A stretch of DNA of 64,000 bases from Imbroritus primus (GCF_964332355.1 NZ_OZ201293.1:2728001-2792000), one strand, 5' to 3'; shown: positions 12,243 to 20,609, counted from the first letter of the stretch. Notes: generated from the sequence alone by a model not told the origin. Program-made: numbers and translations.

Positions 12243-13352
12243 TCAGGTGCGTGGCTTGAGCACCCACATCTGGCCGCGCTGCTTCATGCGCCCGGCCTGC
12301 TCCCCGGCCGCATCGCCAGCCCCCCAGAAGAAGTCAGCCCGTACCGCGCCGCGAATCGCCGTGCCGGTGTCCTGCGCGAACATCAAGCGCTGGATCGGCT
12401 CGTTCGAGAGCGGGCGGGTGGTCGAGAGGAATACCGGCGCGCCCAGCGGGATGGCCTTTGGATCAACGGCAATCGAGCGTTCGGCCGTCAAGGGCACGCC
12501 AAGCGCGCCGATGGGACCATCGTTGCTCGGCGGCAATTCGCGGAAGAAGACGTAGCGAGAATTCACGTTGAGCATCTCGTCGACGCGCCCCGGATTGGCG
12601 CGCGCCCATGCCTTGATGCCCTGCATGGTGGCCTGCGCGGGCGTGATCTCGCCGCGATCGAGCAGCCAGCGACCGAACGAACGGAATGGCTGGTCGTTGG
12701 TGCCGGCATAGCCCACGCGCATGACGCCACCTTCGGCCAGCTGGATGCGGCCGGAGCCCTGGATCTGTAGGAAAGCGGCCTCGACCGCATCGTCCACGTA
12801 GACCAGCTCGGCGCCGCGCAACGCGGGACTGCGCAGCAGTTCAGCCCGCGCTGGCATGGCCCGGCCGCGCAACTGCGGTGGCAGCGTATGCAATGGAATC
12901 TGATACTGGCCGCGGCGTGTACGCGAGCCGCGCAGCACGGGTTCGTAGTAACCCGTGACCAGGCCGGTGTCGGTGCCGTCACTGTTGACGACACGATACG
13001 GAACGAAGTTGGTTTCGAAGAAGCGCTTCACGGCAGCCGGGTCGCCGGCATCAAACATCAGCGCCTCGCTGCAGGGCCGGGCCCATTCGGCACGGCGCTT
13101 CAGGACTTGGCAGCCGGATTGCAGCGCGGGCCAGGCGGCGCGCACATCGTCGCTGTTCCAGCCATCGATTTCAGCCCATGCCGCCGGTTGCAGCGTTCCC
13201 GCCTGCGGTGGCGGGGCTACCGGGGGTGAGACGGGCGGCGTGGTCACGCATCCGGCGAGCACGGTGAGGGCCGCCAGCCCGCCAAAGCGCAGCATGCGCG
13301 CCAAGCGTGCTGACGCGATTGCAAAAAACGAGGGAATCGAAACGTACTTCAA
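12243..13352 (-). CDS. mltA: Membrane-bound lytic murein transglycosylase A
   Basis: A 369-residue outer-membrane lipoprotein that cleaves peptidoglycan glycan strands to 1,6-anhydro ends. The domain order is: signal with lipobox LAGC (Cys at about residue 35), the MltA barrel (VTGYYEPVLRGSRTRRGQYQ, then QIQGSGRIQL), and the C-terminal 3D domain with SRYVFFRE, PLGAPVFLSTT and LMFAQDTGTAIRGAVRADFFWG holding the catalytic aspartates. I favour the TTG start at 13352 because AGGAG lies nine bases upstream. The ATG at 13295 would give a 16-residue signal and has no clear ribosome-binding site. Confidence 0.92.
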   Translation of the reverse strand: MKYVSIPSFFAIASARLARMLRFGGLAALTVLAGCVTTPPVSPPVAPPPQAGTLQPAAWAEIDGWNSDDVRAAWPALQSGCQVLKRRAEWARPCSEALMFDAGDPAAVKRFFETNFVPYRVVNSDGTDTGLVTGYYEPVLRGSRTRRGQYQIPLHTLPPQLRGRAMPARAELLRSPALRGAELVYVDDAVEAAFLQIQGSGRIQLAEGGVMRVGYAGTNDQPFRSFGRWLLDRGEITPAQATMQGIKAWARANPGRVDEMLNVNSRYVFFRELPPSNDGPIGALGVPLTAERSIAVDPKAIPLGAPVFLSTTRPLSNEPIQRLMFAQDTGTAIRGAVRADFFWGAGDAAGEQAGRMKQRGQMWVLKPRT

Positions 13353-13435
13353 GCGTCTACTCTCCTACATCCGACTCGCGCAGCGCATGCGCGCCAGTCG
13401 CCTACAATATTGCCGCAACCGAGGTGCGTACAAAC

Positions 13436-13597
13436 ATGACTGAATTTCTCGAACGATATCCAATGCTCCTGCTGGCGCTGGAAGCCGCGGCCGCCCTCGC
13501 CCTGCTCATCTTCATCGTGGTCTGGACGATGAGTGGCGCCAAGAAGCACCCCCGCCCGCCGAAGCCACCCGCTGAACCGCCCAGGCAGGACGGCTGA
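13436..13597 (+). CDS. Small single-span membrane protein, unknown
   Basis: A 53-residue ORF in the gap between divergent mltA and convergent apaG. After a short N-terminus (MTEFLERYP) it has one strongly hydrophobic segment (about residues 10-31, rich in Leu/Ala/Ile/Val), then a basic proline-rich tail (KKHPRPPKPPAEPP). Positive charges after the helix suggest the C-terminus lies in the cytoplasm. A TACAAT -10-like box sits about 30 bp upstream. It ends 1 bp from the apaG stop, converging with it. I do not recognise a family; the hydropathy pattern and the otherwise empty slot make it plausible. Confidence 0.5.
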   Translation: MTEFLERYPMLLLALEAAAALALLIFIVVWTMSGAKKHPRPPKPPAEPPRQDG

Positions 13598-13598
13598 T

Positions 13599-13973
13599 TC
13601 AGTGCAGCATGCGCGGCAGGACCAGCGCAAACTCCGGGATCTCGACTTCGAAGCGATGGCCGTCTTCGGCCACGCAGAAGTATTCGCCGCGCATCGTGCC
13701 AGTCGGCGTGGGGATCGACGCCCAGCTGGTGTACTCGAATTCCTCGCCCGGTCGCAGCAGCGGCTGGTGCCCGACCACGCCAAGGCCGGAGACCTCCTGC
13801 ACCTTGTTGTCGCTGTCGGTAATGATCCAGTGCCGCGAGATCAGTTGCGCCGGCACGGTGCCGGTGTTGCGGATATGAATGGTATAGGCAAACGCATAGC
13901 TGTTTCGTTCCGGCGCCGACTGGTCAGGCAGGTGCTGCGTCCGGACGGTGACGGAGAAAGCGTACTGGCTCAT
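13599..13973 (-). CDS. apaG: Co2+/Mg2+ efflux-associated protein ApaG
   Basis: A 124-residue single-domain protein of the ApaG/DUF525 fibronectin-like fold. Visible family features are AYTIHIRNTGTVPAQLISRH, then WIITD, VVGHQPLLRPGEEFEYTSW, and GTMRGEYFCV near the C-terminus. The family is linked by genetics to Mg/Co tolerance and to diadenosine tetraphosphate metabolism; its biochemistry is unsettled. The ATG at 13973 gives the family's usual length. Longer in-frame extensions upstream have no similarity to the family. Confidence 0.95.
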   Translation of the reverse strand: MSQYAFSVTVRTQHLPDQSAPERNSYAFAYTIHIRNTGTVPAQLISRHWIITDSDNKVQEVSGLGVVGHQPLLRPGEEFEYTSWASIPTPTGTMRGEYFCVAEDGHRFEVEIPEFALVLPRMLH

Positions 13974-14146
13974 AGGGCGGCCCCGCGGCACATGCCGCAT
14001 CTGAAGTGAAGATGCATTGTGCGGGATGTCGCGGGCAGCGGCAAGCCGCGCCCGCCGGGCGGCCACGCGGAAACGCGACACGGTCCGGACGCGGGAGGGA
14101 TGTTCCGCGCGCACCACGCCCCGCCCATCCGCACGGCCAGCCGGGG

Positions 14147-14152
14147 TAAAAT
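14147..14152 (+). promoter_or_regulatory. -10 box of the rpe-gph transcript
   Basis: TAAAAT in the context GGGGTAAAATCGCAC, 41 bp before the rpe ATG. No convincing -35 box was found, so this is a position-based inference. Confidence 0.4.
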
Positions 14153-14192
14153 CGCACTTTTACGGCGCCGCGCCATTCCCCTGCCTGACGAG

Positions 14193-14888
14193 ATGACAAC
14201 CCCTACCTACCGCATCGCCCCCTCGATCCTGTCCGCCGACTTTGCCCGCCTGGGCGAGGAAGTTCGCCGCGTGACCGAAGCGGGCGCAGACTGGATCCAC
14301 TTCGATGTGATGGATAACCACTATGTGCCCAACCTGACGATCGGACCCCTGGTGTGCGAAGCGATCCGCCCGCACGTCACCGCGCCCATCGACGTGCACC
14401 TAATGGTTCGCCCGGTAGATCGCATCATCCCCGACTTCGCCAAGGCCGGTGCCAATATCATTACCTTCCATCCGGAAGCCTCCGACCACATCGACCGCTC
14501 GCTGGCGCTGATCCGCGACCACGGCTGCCAGGCCGGACTGGTCTTCAATCCGGCCACGCCGCTGCATTATCTCGATCATGTCATGGACCGCATCGACGTG
14601 ATCCTGCTGATGTCGGTCAACCCAGGCTTCGGCGGCCAATCGTTCATTCCGGAAACACTCAACAAGCTGCGCGACGCCCGGGCCCGCATCGATGCCTACA
14701 CCGCCCGTACCGGCCGGGAGATCCTGCTGGAAGTCGATGGCGGCGTAAAGGTCGACAATATTGCCGAGATCGCCGCCGCAGGCGCGGACACCTTCGTCGC
14801 CGGCTCCGCCGTGTTCGGCAAACCCGATGCCGATGGCGGCTACAAGGGCATCATCGGAGCGCTGCGCCAGGCGCTGGCGGCCGTATGA
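14193..14888 (+). CDS. rpe: Ribulose-phosphate 3-epimerase
   Basis: A 231-residue TIM-barrel metal enzyme interconverting ribulose 5-phosphate and xylulose 5-phosphate. Signatures in order: APSILSADFARLGEEV near the N-terminus, HFDVMDNHYVPNLTIGP with the active-site His/Asp, DVHLMV, MSVNPGFGGQSFIP, and EVDGGVKVDNI with the second catalytic Asp before the phosphate-binding GADTFVAGSAVFG. The ATG at 14193 puts the first beta strand at residue 6. The stop overlaps the gph start (ATGA), so the two genes are coupled. Confidence 0.97.
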   Translation: MTTPTYRIAPSILSADFARLGEEVRRVTEAGADWIHFDVMDNHYVPNLTIGPLVCEAIRPHVTAPIDVHLMVRPVDRIIPDFAKAGANIITFHPEASDHIDRSLALIRDHGCQAGLVFNPATPLHYLDHVMDRIDVILLMSVNPGFGGQSFIPETLNKLRDARARIDAYTARTGREILLEVDGGVKVDNIAEIAAAGADTFVAGSAVFGKPDADGGYKGIIGALRQALAAV

Positions 14889-15616
14889 GCGCGCCCCGCC
14901 TGCCCGGCGTCGAGGCCTGCATCATCGACCTCGACGGCACCATGCTCGATACCGCTGGCGACTTCCATGTCGCGGTCAACACCATGCTGGCCGAACTGGC
15001 GCAGCGGCACGACCTGGACTGCGCACCACTATCACGCGAACAGATCATCAGCTTTGTCGGCAAGGGGTCGGAAAACCTCATGCGGCGCGTGCTGGATGTG
15101 AGCGTTCCGCCTGCCGCCGCCAACAGCCTGTTCGCCGAGGCACTGGCGCTGTACAACCGCCACTATATTGCCGTGAACGGTCAGCACGTGACGATGTACC
15201 CGGAGGTCCGCGAAGGTCTGGAAGCCCTCAAGGCGGCTGGCCTGCGCCTGGCGTGCGTGACCAACAAGCCACACGACTTCACCGTCCCCCTGCTGGAGAA
15301 AACGGGGCTCGCCCATTTCTTCGAGCTGGTGTACTGCGGCGACACGTTCCCCTACCGCAAGCCCGATCCGTACCCGATGCTGCAGGTTGCCACCGTGTTC
15401 AATATCGCCCCGGAGCGTTTCGTGGCCATCGGCGATTCCGAGAACGATGCCAAGGCCGCCCGCGCCGCCGGCATGCGTGTGCTGACAGTGCCGTATGGCT
15501 ACAACCACGGGCAAGCTATACAGTCCGTCGATTCGGATGGTATAGTTTCCTCGCTGCTCGAAGCCGCGCAATGGATTGGCGCGGCACCGGTCCAGCAGGT
15601 CGGCAGCGTGGCCTGA
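14885..15616 (+). CDS. gph: Phosphoglycolate phosphatase (HAD superfamily)
   Basis: A 243-residue HAD hydrolase. Motif I is DLDGTMLDT with the nucleophile Asp; motif II is the Thr in CVTNKP; motif III/IV are KPDPYPM and AIGDSENDAKAA. The cap domain of about 80 residues lies between motifs I and II. It removes phosphate from 2-phosphoglycolate, a product of DNA-end repair. The start ATG overlaps the rpe stop by four bases. The family includes other sugar phosphatases, but the rpe-gph-trpE order supports Gph. Confidence 0.95.
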   Translation: MSAPRLPGVEACIIDLDGTMLDTAGDFHVAVNTMLAELAQRHDLDCAPLSREQIISFVGKGSENLMRRVLDVSVPPAAANSLFAEALALYNRHYIAVNGQHVTMYPEVREGLEALKAAGLRLACVTNKPHDFTVPLLEKTGLAHFFELVYCGDTFPYRKPDPYPMLQVATVFNIAPERFVAIGDSENDAKAARAAGMRVLTVPYGYNHGQAIQSVDSDGIVSSLLEAAQWIGAAPVQQVGSVA

Positions 15617-15654
15617 CGCATTGGCCACGCACATCATTCGCTTCAACGACGCCC

Positions 15655-15741
15655 ATGTTTCTCAACCGCAAACGCATCTTTTCTGGCAGTGACCGGGGGG
15701 CTTGGCCCTGGCGGCACTGGCACGCCTTCGCCCCGGCGTGA
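15655..15741 (+). CDS. trpL: Putative trp operon leader peptide
   Basis: A 28-codon ORF in the 407-bp gap between gph and trpE, rich in the regulating amino acid: Trp at residues 17, 19 and 22 (WPWRHW). Three Trp in six codons directly upstream of trpE is the hallmark of a transcription-attenuation leader. The last Trp codon is followed at once by a hairpin (15721-15740) that overlaps the stop codon. The ribosome-binding site is weak. I did not find a canonical GC hairpin with T-tract downstream, so the mechanism is inferred. Confidence 0.65.
   Translation: MFLNRKRIFSGSDRGAWPWRHWHAFAPA
15721..15740 (+). promoter_or_regulatory. Leader hairpin abutting the Trp codons, with an alternative partner
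   Basis: CACGCC (15721-15726) pairs with GGCGTG (15735-15740) across an 8-nt loop, ending inside the trpL stop codon. A second CACGCC at 15837-15842 could pair with the same GGCGTG, giving two mutually exclusive structures, as attenuators need. The regulatory outcome is inferred. Confidence 0.4.
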
Positions 15742-15842
15742 ATGCGTTTGCACGGTTCCGACTCCAGCCCTTCCCGGTGCATTTCCGGATGGCAGCCCAC
15801 TGAACGGACTGCCGCCAGATACCCGTCAAACACCTCCACGCC

Positions 15843-15870
15843 CTGACTTCGCGCGCCTTCCGGCTACAAT
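15843..15870 (+). promoter_or_regulatory. Possible second trpE promoter downstream of trpL
   Basis: CTGACT (15843-15848), a 16-bp spacer and TACAAT (15865-15870). Transcription from here would start after the leader peptide and escape attenuation, giving a low basal trp level. This rests on sequence match only. Confidence 0.35.
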
Positions 15871-16023
15871 CCGGGGGCATGTCGAAGCGAGTCCGGGTGG
15901 ACGCCTGACTGTCCAGGCACCTGACCCGCCATGCCATGCAAGCAGCCGGGCGCCGAACGAGCGCGCAGGTTGCACCGTGCGATCCGCATTCCCAGACCGC
16001 GGACCGTGCCAACAAGGATCGCT

Positions 16024-17529
16024 ATGACCGAGATCGAATTCAAATCCCTGGCAGACCAGGGCTACAACCGTATTCCGCTAATTGCGGAAGCGCTGGCCGA
16101 CCTGGAAACGCCACTGTCGCTGTACCTCAAGCTGGCCCAGTCGACAAACCGGGGCGTCAACACGTTCCTGCTGGAATCGGTGGTCGGCGGCGAACGCTTC
16201 GGCCGCTATTCCTTCATCGGCCTGCATGCGCGTACCCTGCTGCGCGCCAGCGGCCAGCGCACCGAAGTAGTGACCGACGGCGCCGTGGTGGAGACCAATA
16301 CGGGCAACCCGCTCGACTTCATCGCTACATTCGAACAGCGCTTCAAGGTGGCGCTGCGCCCCGGCCTGCCGCGCTTTTGCGGCGGCCTGGCAGGCTATTT
16401 CAGCTACGACGCGGTGCGCTATATCGAGAAGAAGCTGGCACATACGCAGAAGAAGGACGACCTCGGCCTGCCCGACATCCAGTTGCTGCTGTGCGAGGAG
16501 CTGGCCGTCATCGACAACCTCTCCGGCAAGCTCTATCTGATCGTCTACGCCGACCCGAGCCAGCCGGAAGCCTATTCGCGCGCGCGCCAGCGCCTGCGCG
16601 AGCTGCGCGCCAAGCTGCACCAGCCCGTGGATGCGCCGGTCACGAGCGCTTCGATGCAGACCGATGTGTTCCGCGAGTTCGACAAGGCCGACTACCTCGC
16701 CGCCGTCCACAAGGCCAAGGAATACATCATGGCCGGCGACATGATGCAGGTACAGATCGGCCAGCGCCTGACCAAGCCGTTCCGCGATGCGCCGCTGTCG
16801 CTGTACCGCTCGCTGCGCTCGGTCAATCCGTCGCCCTATATGTATTTCTACAACTTCGGCGACTTCCAGATCGTCGGTTCCTCGCCGGAAATCCTGGTGC
16901 GCCAGGAAGAGCGCAAGGCCAATGGTGAGTCGAAGCGCATCGTCACCATCCGCCCCCTGGCCGGCACGCGCCCGCGCGGCAACACGCCCGAACGCGATGC
17001 CGAGCTGGCCACCGAGCTGCTCAACGATCCCAAGGAGATCGCCGAGCACGTCATGCTGATCGACCTGGCGCGCAACGATATCGGCCGCATCGTCGAAACC
17101 GGCAGCGTCAAGGTGACCGACCAGATGGTGATCGAAAAATACTCGCATGTGCAGCACATCGTCAGCTCGGTCGAAGGCGAACTGCGTCCCGGCATGACCA
17201 ATCTTGACGTGCTGCGCGCCACCTTTCCGGCCGGCACGCTGTCCGGCGCGCCCAAGGTGCGCGCCATGGAAATCATTGACGAACTCGAACCGGTCAAGCG
17301 CGGCATCTACGGCGGCGCAGTCGGTTATCTGTCGTTCGGCGGCGAGATGGACATGGCCATCGCCATCCGTACCGGCGTGATCAAGGACGGCAACCTGTAT
17401 GTGCAGGCCGCGGCCGGCATCGTGGCCGACTCCAATCCTGAGTCGGAATGGAAGGAAACCGAAGCCAAGGCCCGCGCGGTGATCCGCGCGGCGGAACAGG
17501 TACAGGACGGCCTGGACGCGGATCTCTGA
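16024..17529 (+). CDS. trpE: Anthranilate synthase component I
   Basis: A 501-residue chorismate-binding enzyme that, with TrpG, makes anthranilate. The N-terminal Trp feedback site LLES is at about residues 49-52. The catalytic core includes YMYFYNFGDFQIVGSSPEIL, the TIRPLAGTRPRG segment, VQHIVSSVEG, and FPAGTLSGAPKVRAMEIIDE near the C-terminus. The ATG at 16024 has AAGGA upstream and starts the family's usual N-terminus. An in-frame ATG at 15931 would add 31 basic residues with no family support. It is followed 11 bp later by trpG. Confidence 0.97.
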   Translation: MTEIEFKSLADQGYNRIPLIAEALADLETPLSLYLKLAQSTNRGVNTFLLESVVGGERFGRYSFIGLHARTLLRASGQRTEVVTDGAVVETNTGNPLDFIATFEQRFKVALRPGLPRFCGGLAGYFSYDAVRYIEKKLAHTQKKDDLGLPDIQLLLCEELAVIDNLSGKLYLIVYADPSQPEAYSRARQRLRELRAKLHQPVDAPVTSASMQTDVFREFDKADYLAAVHKAKEYIMAGDMMQVQIGQRLTKPFRDAPLSLYRSLRSVNPSPYMYFYNFGDFQIVGSSPEILVRQEERKANGESKRIVTIRPLAGTRPRGNTPERDAELATELLNDPKEIAEHVMLIDLARNDIGRIVETGSVKVTDQMVIEKYSHVQHIVSSVEGELRPGMTNLDVLRATFPAGTLSGAPKVRAMEIIDELEPVKRGIYGGAVGYLSFGGEMDMAIAIRTGVIKDGNLYVQAAAGIVADSNPESEWKETEAKARAVIRAAEQVQDGLDADL

Positions 17530-17540
17530 GGAACACAGCC

Positions 17541-18110
17541 ATGCTTTTGATGATCGACAACTATGATTCCTTCACCTACAACCTCGTGCAGTACTTCGGC
17601 GAGCTCGGTGAGAATGTGCGCGTGTTCCGCAACGACGAAATCACGCTCGACGAAATCGCCGCCCTCGCGCCGGCCCGCATCTGCATCTCGCCCGGCCCCT
17701 GCACGCCGCGCGAAGCCGGGGTCTCGGTAGATACGCTCAAGACTTTCGCCGGCAAGATCCCGATGCTCGGCGTGTGTCTCGGCCACCAGGCCATCGGTGA
17801 AGCCTTTGGCGGCAAGGTGATCCGCGCCAAGCAGGTGATGCACGGCAAGGTCAGCGACATCGAGACTACTGGTGTTGGGGTGTTCAAGGATCTGCCCAAG
17901 CGCTTCAGCGTGACGCGCTACCACTCGCTGGCCATCGAGCGCGAGTCGCTACCCGACTGCCTCGAGATCACCGCCTGGACCGAAGACGGCGAGATCATGG
18001 GCGTGCGCCACAAGACGCTGGCGATCGAGGGCGTGCAGTTCCACCCCGAATCGATCCTGTCCGAACACGGCCATGCGCTGTTGAAGAACTTTTTGCTGGG
18101 AGCCCGCTGA
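17541..18110 (+). CDS. trpG: Anthranilate synthase component II (glutamine amidotransferase)
   Basis: A 189-residue class I glutamine amidotransferase that supplies ammonia to TrpE. The nucleophile is C79 in GVCLGHQAIGEAFGG; the other triad members are H168 and E170 in VQFHPESI. The N-terminus MLLMIDNYDSFTYNLVQYFG is standard, and GAGGA lies upstream of the ATG. In many bacteria the same protein also serves 4-aminobenzoate synthesis; nothing here excludes that. The stop overlaps trpD by one base (TGATG). Confidence 0.97.
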   Translation: MLLMIDNYDSFTYNLVQYFGELGENVRVFRNDEITLDEIAALAPARICISPGPCTPREAGVSVDTLKTFAGKIPMLGVCLGHQAIGEAFGGKVIRAKQVMHGKVSDIETTGVGVFKDLPKRFSVTRYHSLAIERESLPDCLEITAWTEDGEIMGVRHKTLAIEGVQFHPESILSEHGHALLKNFLLGAR

Positions 18111-19138
18111 TGATCACGCCACAGGAAGCGCTGACGCGCTGTATCGAACACCGCGAGATCTTTCACGACGAAATGCTGCACCTGATGCGCATGATCATGC
18201 AGGGCGAGCTGTCGCCCACCATGACCGCCGCCATCATCACCGGCCTGCGCGTGAAGAAGGAAACCATCGGCGAGATCACCGCCGCCGCGCAAGTCATGCG
18301 TGAGTTCGCGACCAAGGTGGAAGTCGCCGACAACTCGAATTTCATCGACGTGGTCGGCACGGGCGGGGACGGCTCGCATACCTTCAATATCTCCACGGCC
18401 TCGATCTTCGTCGTGGCCGCGGCAGGCGGCAAGGTCGCCAAGCATGGCGGCCGCAGCGTCAGTTCGAAGTCGGGCAGTGCCGACCTGATCGAGGCGCTCG
18501 GCGCAAGCCTGACCCTTACGCCAGAGCAGGTCGCGACCTGTATCACGGAAACCGGCGTCGGCTTCATGTTCGCGCCCAATCATCACCCGGCCATGAAGAA
18601 TGTTGCTCCGGTCCGCCGCGAGATGGGCGTGCGTACCATCTTCAACATTCTCGGCCCGCTGACCAACCCGGCCGGCGCACCAAACATCCTGATGGGCGTG
18701 TTCCATCCGGACCTCGTCGGCATCCAGGTGCGCGTACTGCAACGCCTGGGCGCCACGCGCGCCACGGTGGTGTACGGCAAGGATGGCATGGACGAGGTGT
18801 CGATGGGCGCGGCCACCATGGTCGGCGAATTGCGCGACGGCAAGATCCGCGAATACGAGATTCATCCGGAAGATTTCGGCCTGCAGATGATTTCCAATCG
18901 CAGCCTGCGCGTCAGCGGTGTCGAGGAATCGAAGGCCATGGTCTTCCAGGCGCTCGACAACGTGCCGGGCACGCCGCGCGAGATTGTCTGCCTGAATGCG
19001 GGTACCGCCCTGTACACCGCCGGCATCGCCAGCTCGATCGAGAACGGCATCGCCCGCGCACGCGAGGCGATCGCCAGCGGCGCGGCACGTGCCAAGCTGG
19101 AGCAGTTCGTCCAGGCCACCCAACGTCTCCAGGGCTGA
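18110..19138 (+). CDS. trpD: Anthranilate phosphoribosyltransferase
   Basis: A 342-residue enzyme joining anthranilate and PRPP. It has an N-terminal helical domain with EMLHLMRMIMQGELSPTM, the glycine-rich PRPP loop VVGTGGDGSHTFNIST, KHGGRSVSSKSGSADLIEALG for anthranilate and Mg binding, FMFAPNHHPAMKNVAPVRRE, and RTIFNILGPLTNPA. Length fits the family. It is one-base coupled to trpG and six bases from trpC. Confidence 0.97.
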   Translation: MITPQEALTRCIEHREIFHDEMLHLMRMIMQGELSPTMTAAIITGLRVKKETIGEITAAAQVMREFATKVEVADNSNFIDVVGTGGDGSHTFNISTASIFVVAAAGGKVAKHGGRSVSSKSGSADLIEALGASLTLTPEQVATCITETGVGFMFAPNHHPAMKNVAPVRREMGVRTIFNILGPLTNPAGAPNILMGVFHPDLVGIQVRVLQRLGATRATVVYGKDGMDEVSMGAATMVGELRDGKIREYEIHPEDFGLQMISNRSLRVSGVEESKAMVFQALDNVPGTPREIVCLNAGTALYTAGIASSIENGIARAREAIASGAARAKLEQFVQATQRLQG

Positions 19139-19143
19139 TTGCC

Positions 19144-19950
19144 ATGTCCGACATTCTCGAAAAAATCCTGAGCGTCAAGCGCGACGAAGTGGCTGCCGCG
19201 CAAAAGCAGCGCAGCCTGGCCAGCCTCCGTAACGATGCCGAAGCCAGCCGCAGCGATGCGGTGCTGGGTCCGCGCGGTTTCGCCAATGCCATGCGTGACC
19301 GCATCGCGCGCGGCGATGCAGCCGTGATCGCCGAGATCAAGAAAGCCTCCCCGTCGAAAGGACTGCTGCGCGCCGACTTCCGCCCCGCCGAGATTGCCGC
19401 CAGCTACGCCGAGCATGGCGCAGCCTGCCTTTCGGTGCTGACCGACCAGCCGTTCTTTCAGGGCCATCCCGATTATCTGCAGGCGGCCCGCGCCGCCTGC
19501 GTGCTGCCGGCGCTGCGTAAGGATTTCCTGGTGGACCTGTACCAGGTTTATGAAGCACGCTGCTGGGGTGCCGACGCGATCCTGCTGATCGTGGCCGCAC
19601 TGGACCATGGCCTGATGGCCGAGATGGAAGCCTGTGCGTTGGAACTTGGCATGGATGTGCTCGTGGAAATCCACGACGGCCAGGAACTCGATGCGGCCCT
19701 GCGCCTGAAGACGCCGCTGCTTGGCGTCAACAACCGCAACCTGCGCACCTTCGAAACGTCGCTGGACACCACCCTGGGTTTCCTCGGCGCGATTCCGCAG
19801 GATCGCGTCGTGGTCACCGAGTCCGGCATCCATACGCCGGCCGACGTGGCGAAGATGCGCGGCGCGGGCGTCAATGCCTTCCTGGTTGGCGAAGCCTTCA
19901 TGCGCGCCGACGATCCGGGCGCCGAACTCGCACGACTGTTCCGCGCATGA
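19144..19950 (+). CDS. trpC: Indole-3-glycerol phosphate synthase
   Basis: A 268-residue TIM barrel without a fused TrpF domain. Active-site segments are AEIKKASPSKG (Lys and Glu), VLTDQPFFQG, LRKDFLVDLYQVYEARCWGA, LVEIHDGQELDAAL, GVNNRNLRTF and VTESGIHTPADV. It closes the indole ring from CdRP. trpF, trpB and trpA are not in the window, a split trp arrangement known in betaproteobacteria. The stop overlaps the following CYTH gene (ATGA). Confidence 0.97.
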   Translation: MSDILEKILSVKRDEVAAAQKQRSLASLRNDAEASRSDAVLGPRGFANAMRDRIARGDAAVIAEIKKASPSKGLLRADFRPAEIAASYAEHGAACLSVLTDQPFFQGHPDYLQAARAACVLPALRKDFLVDLYQVYEARCWGADAILLIVAALDHGLMAEMEACALELGMDVLVEIHDGQELDAALRLKTPLLGVNNRNLRTFETSLDTTLGFLGAIPQDRVVVTESGIHTPADVAKMRGAGVNAFLVGEAFMRADDPGAELARLFRA

Positions 19951-20609
19951 GCGCCGAAATCGAGCTGAAGCTTGCGGTGGCCACCGAGCAGGTCGCGCCA
20001 CTGCTGGCATGGCTCGAACATGAAGCCGGTCCGGCCGTGCAGCAGACGCTGCGCAACATCTATCTCGACACGCCCGACCTTGCACTGCACCGGCAGCGCA
20101 CGGCGCTCCGGCTGCGCGAAGTCAGTCGTGACGGCAGCGCCCACTGGGTCCAAACCCTGAAAACTGCCGGGCGCAGCGTCGACGGTCTGGTCATGCGCAA
20201 CGAATGGGAGTGCGGCATTGCCGCCGCAGCCCTTGAACCAGATCGCTTCCCGCCGGCAGCGCAGGCGGTTCTTCAGCCACTCGTAACCACACCGCTACCT
20301 ATCTTTCGCACCGATTTCCTCCGTCACACCTGGCGCGTCCCCGTGCAAGGCGGCACGGTCGAGATTGCCTTCGACGAGGGCGCTGTTACGCTGATGGAGC
20401 GCGCAGAGCATGCATCGCTGCCCATCCGTGAGCTGGAGCTTGAATGGCTGAGTGCAAGTGACAATCCTGATGCAGATCCGACGGCAACTGCCGTAGCAGG
20501 CCTGCGTGCCCTGGCGGCCCGGCTCGATGTCGTCGGCCCTTTTGTGCCCAGCGACGCCAGCAAGGCCGAGCGCGGCTATCAACTCTATCTGGAATACCAG
20601 CGCTCATGA
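19947..20609 (+). CDS. CYTH-domain protein, inorganic triphosphatase-like
   Basis: A 220-residue protein with the CYTH triphosphate-tunnel signature EIELKL at residues 4-9, then YLDTPDLALHRQRTALRLRE and RNEWEC. Lys/Arg/Glu-rich strands follow (DEGAVTLMERAEHASLPIREL, then ELEWL). Bacterial members hydrolyse inorganic triphosphate with Mg, as in YgiF; many are uncharacterised. It lacks the C-terminal CHAD domain of longer relatives. It overlaps trpC and ung by four bases on each side, so it is made from the trp transcript, though no functional link to tryptophan is known. Confidence 0.85.
   Translation: MSAEIELKLAVATEQVAPLLAWLEHEAGPAVQQTLRNIYLDTPDLALHRQRTALRLREVSRDGSAHWVQTLKTAGRSVDGLVMRNEWECGIAAAALEPDRFPPAAQAVLQPLVTTPLPIFRTDFLRHTWRVPVQGGTVEIAFDEGAVTLMERAEHASLPIRELELEWLSASDNPDADPTATAVAGLRALAARLDVVGPFVPSDASKAERGYQLYLEYQRS

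Noticed and set aside
15742..16023. A classical intrinsic attenuator (GC hairpin with T-tract) between trpL and trpE
   Set aside because: I found several weak stems, such as GGCAG/CTGCC around 15791-15813, but no stem followed by a T run, so I do not annotate a terminator.
18862..20085. A 407-codon minus-strand frame across trpD-trpC
   Set aside because: Antisense to conserved trp genes; composition is shadow-like and there is no ribosome-binding site.
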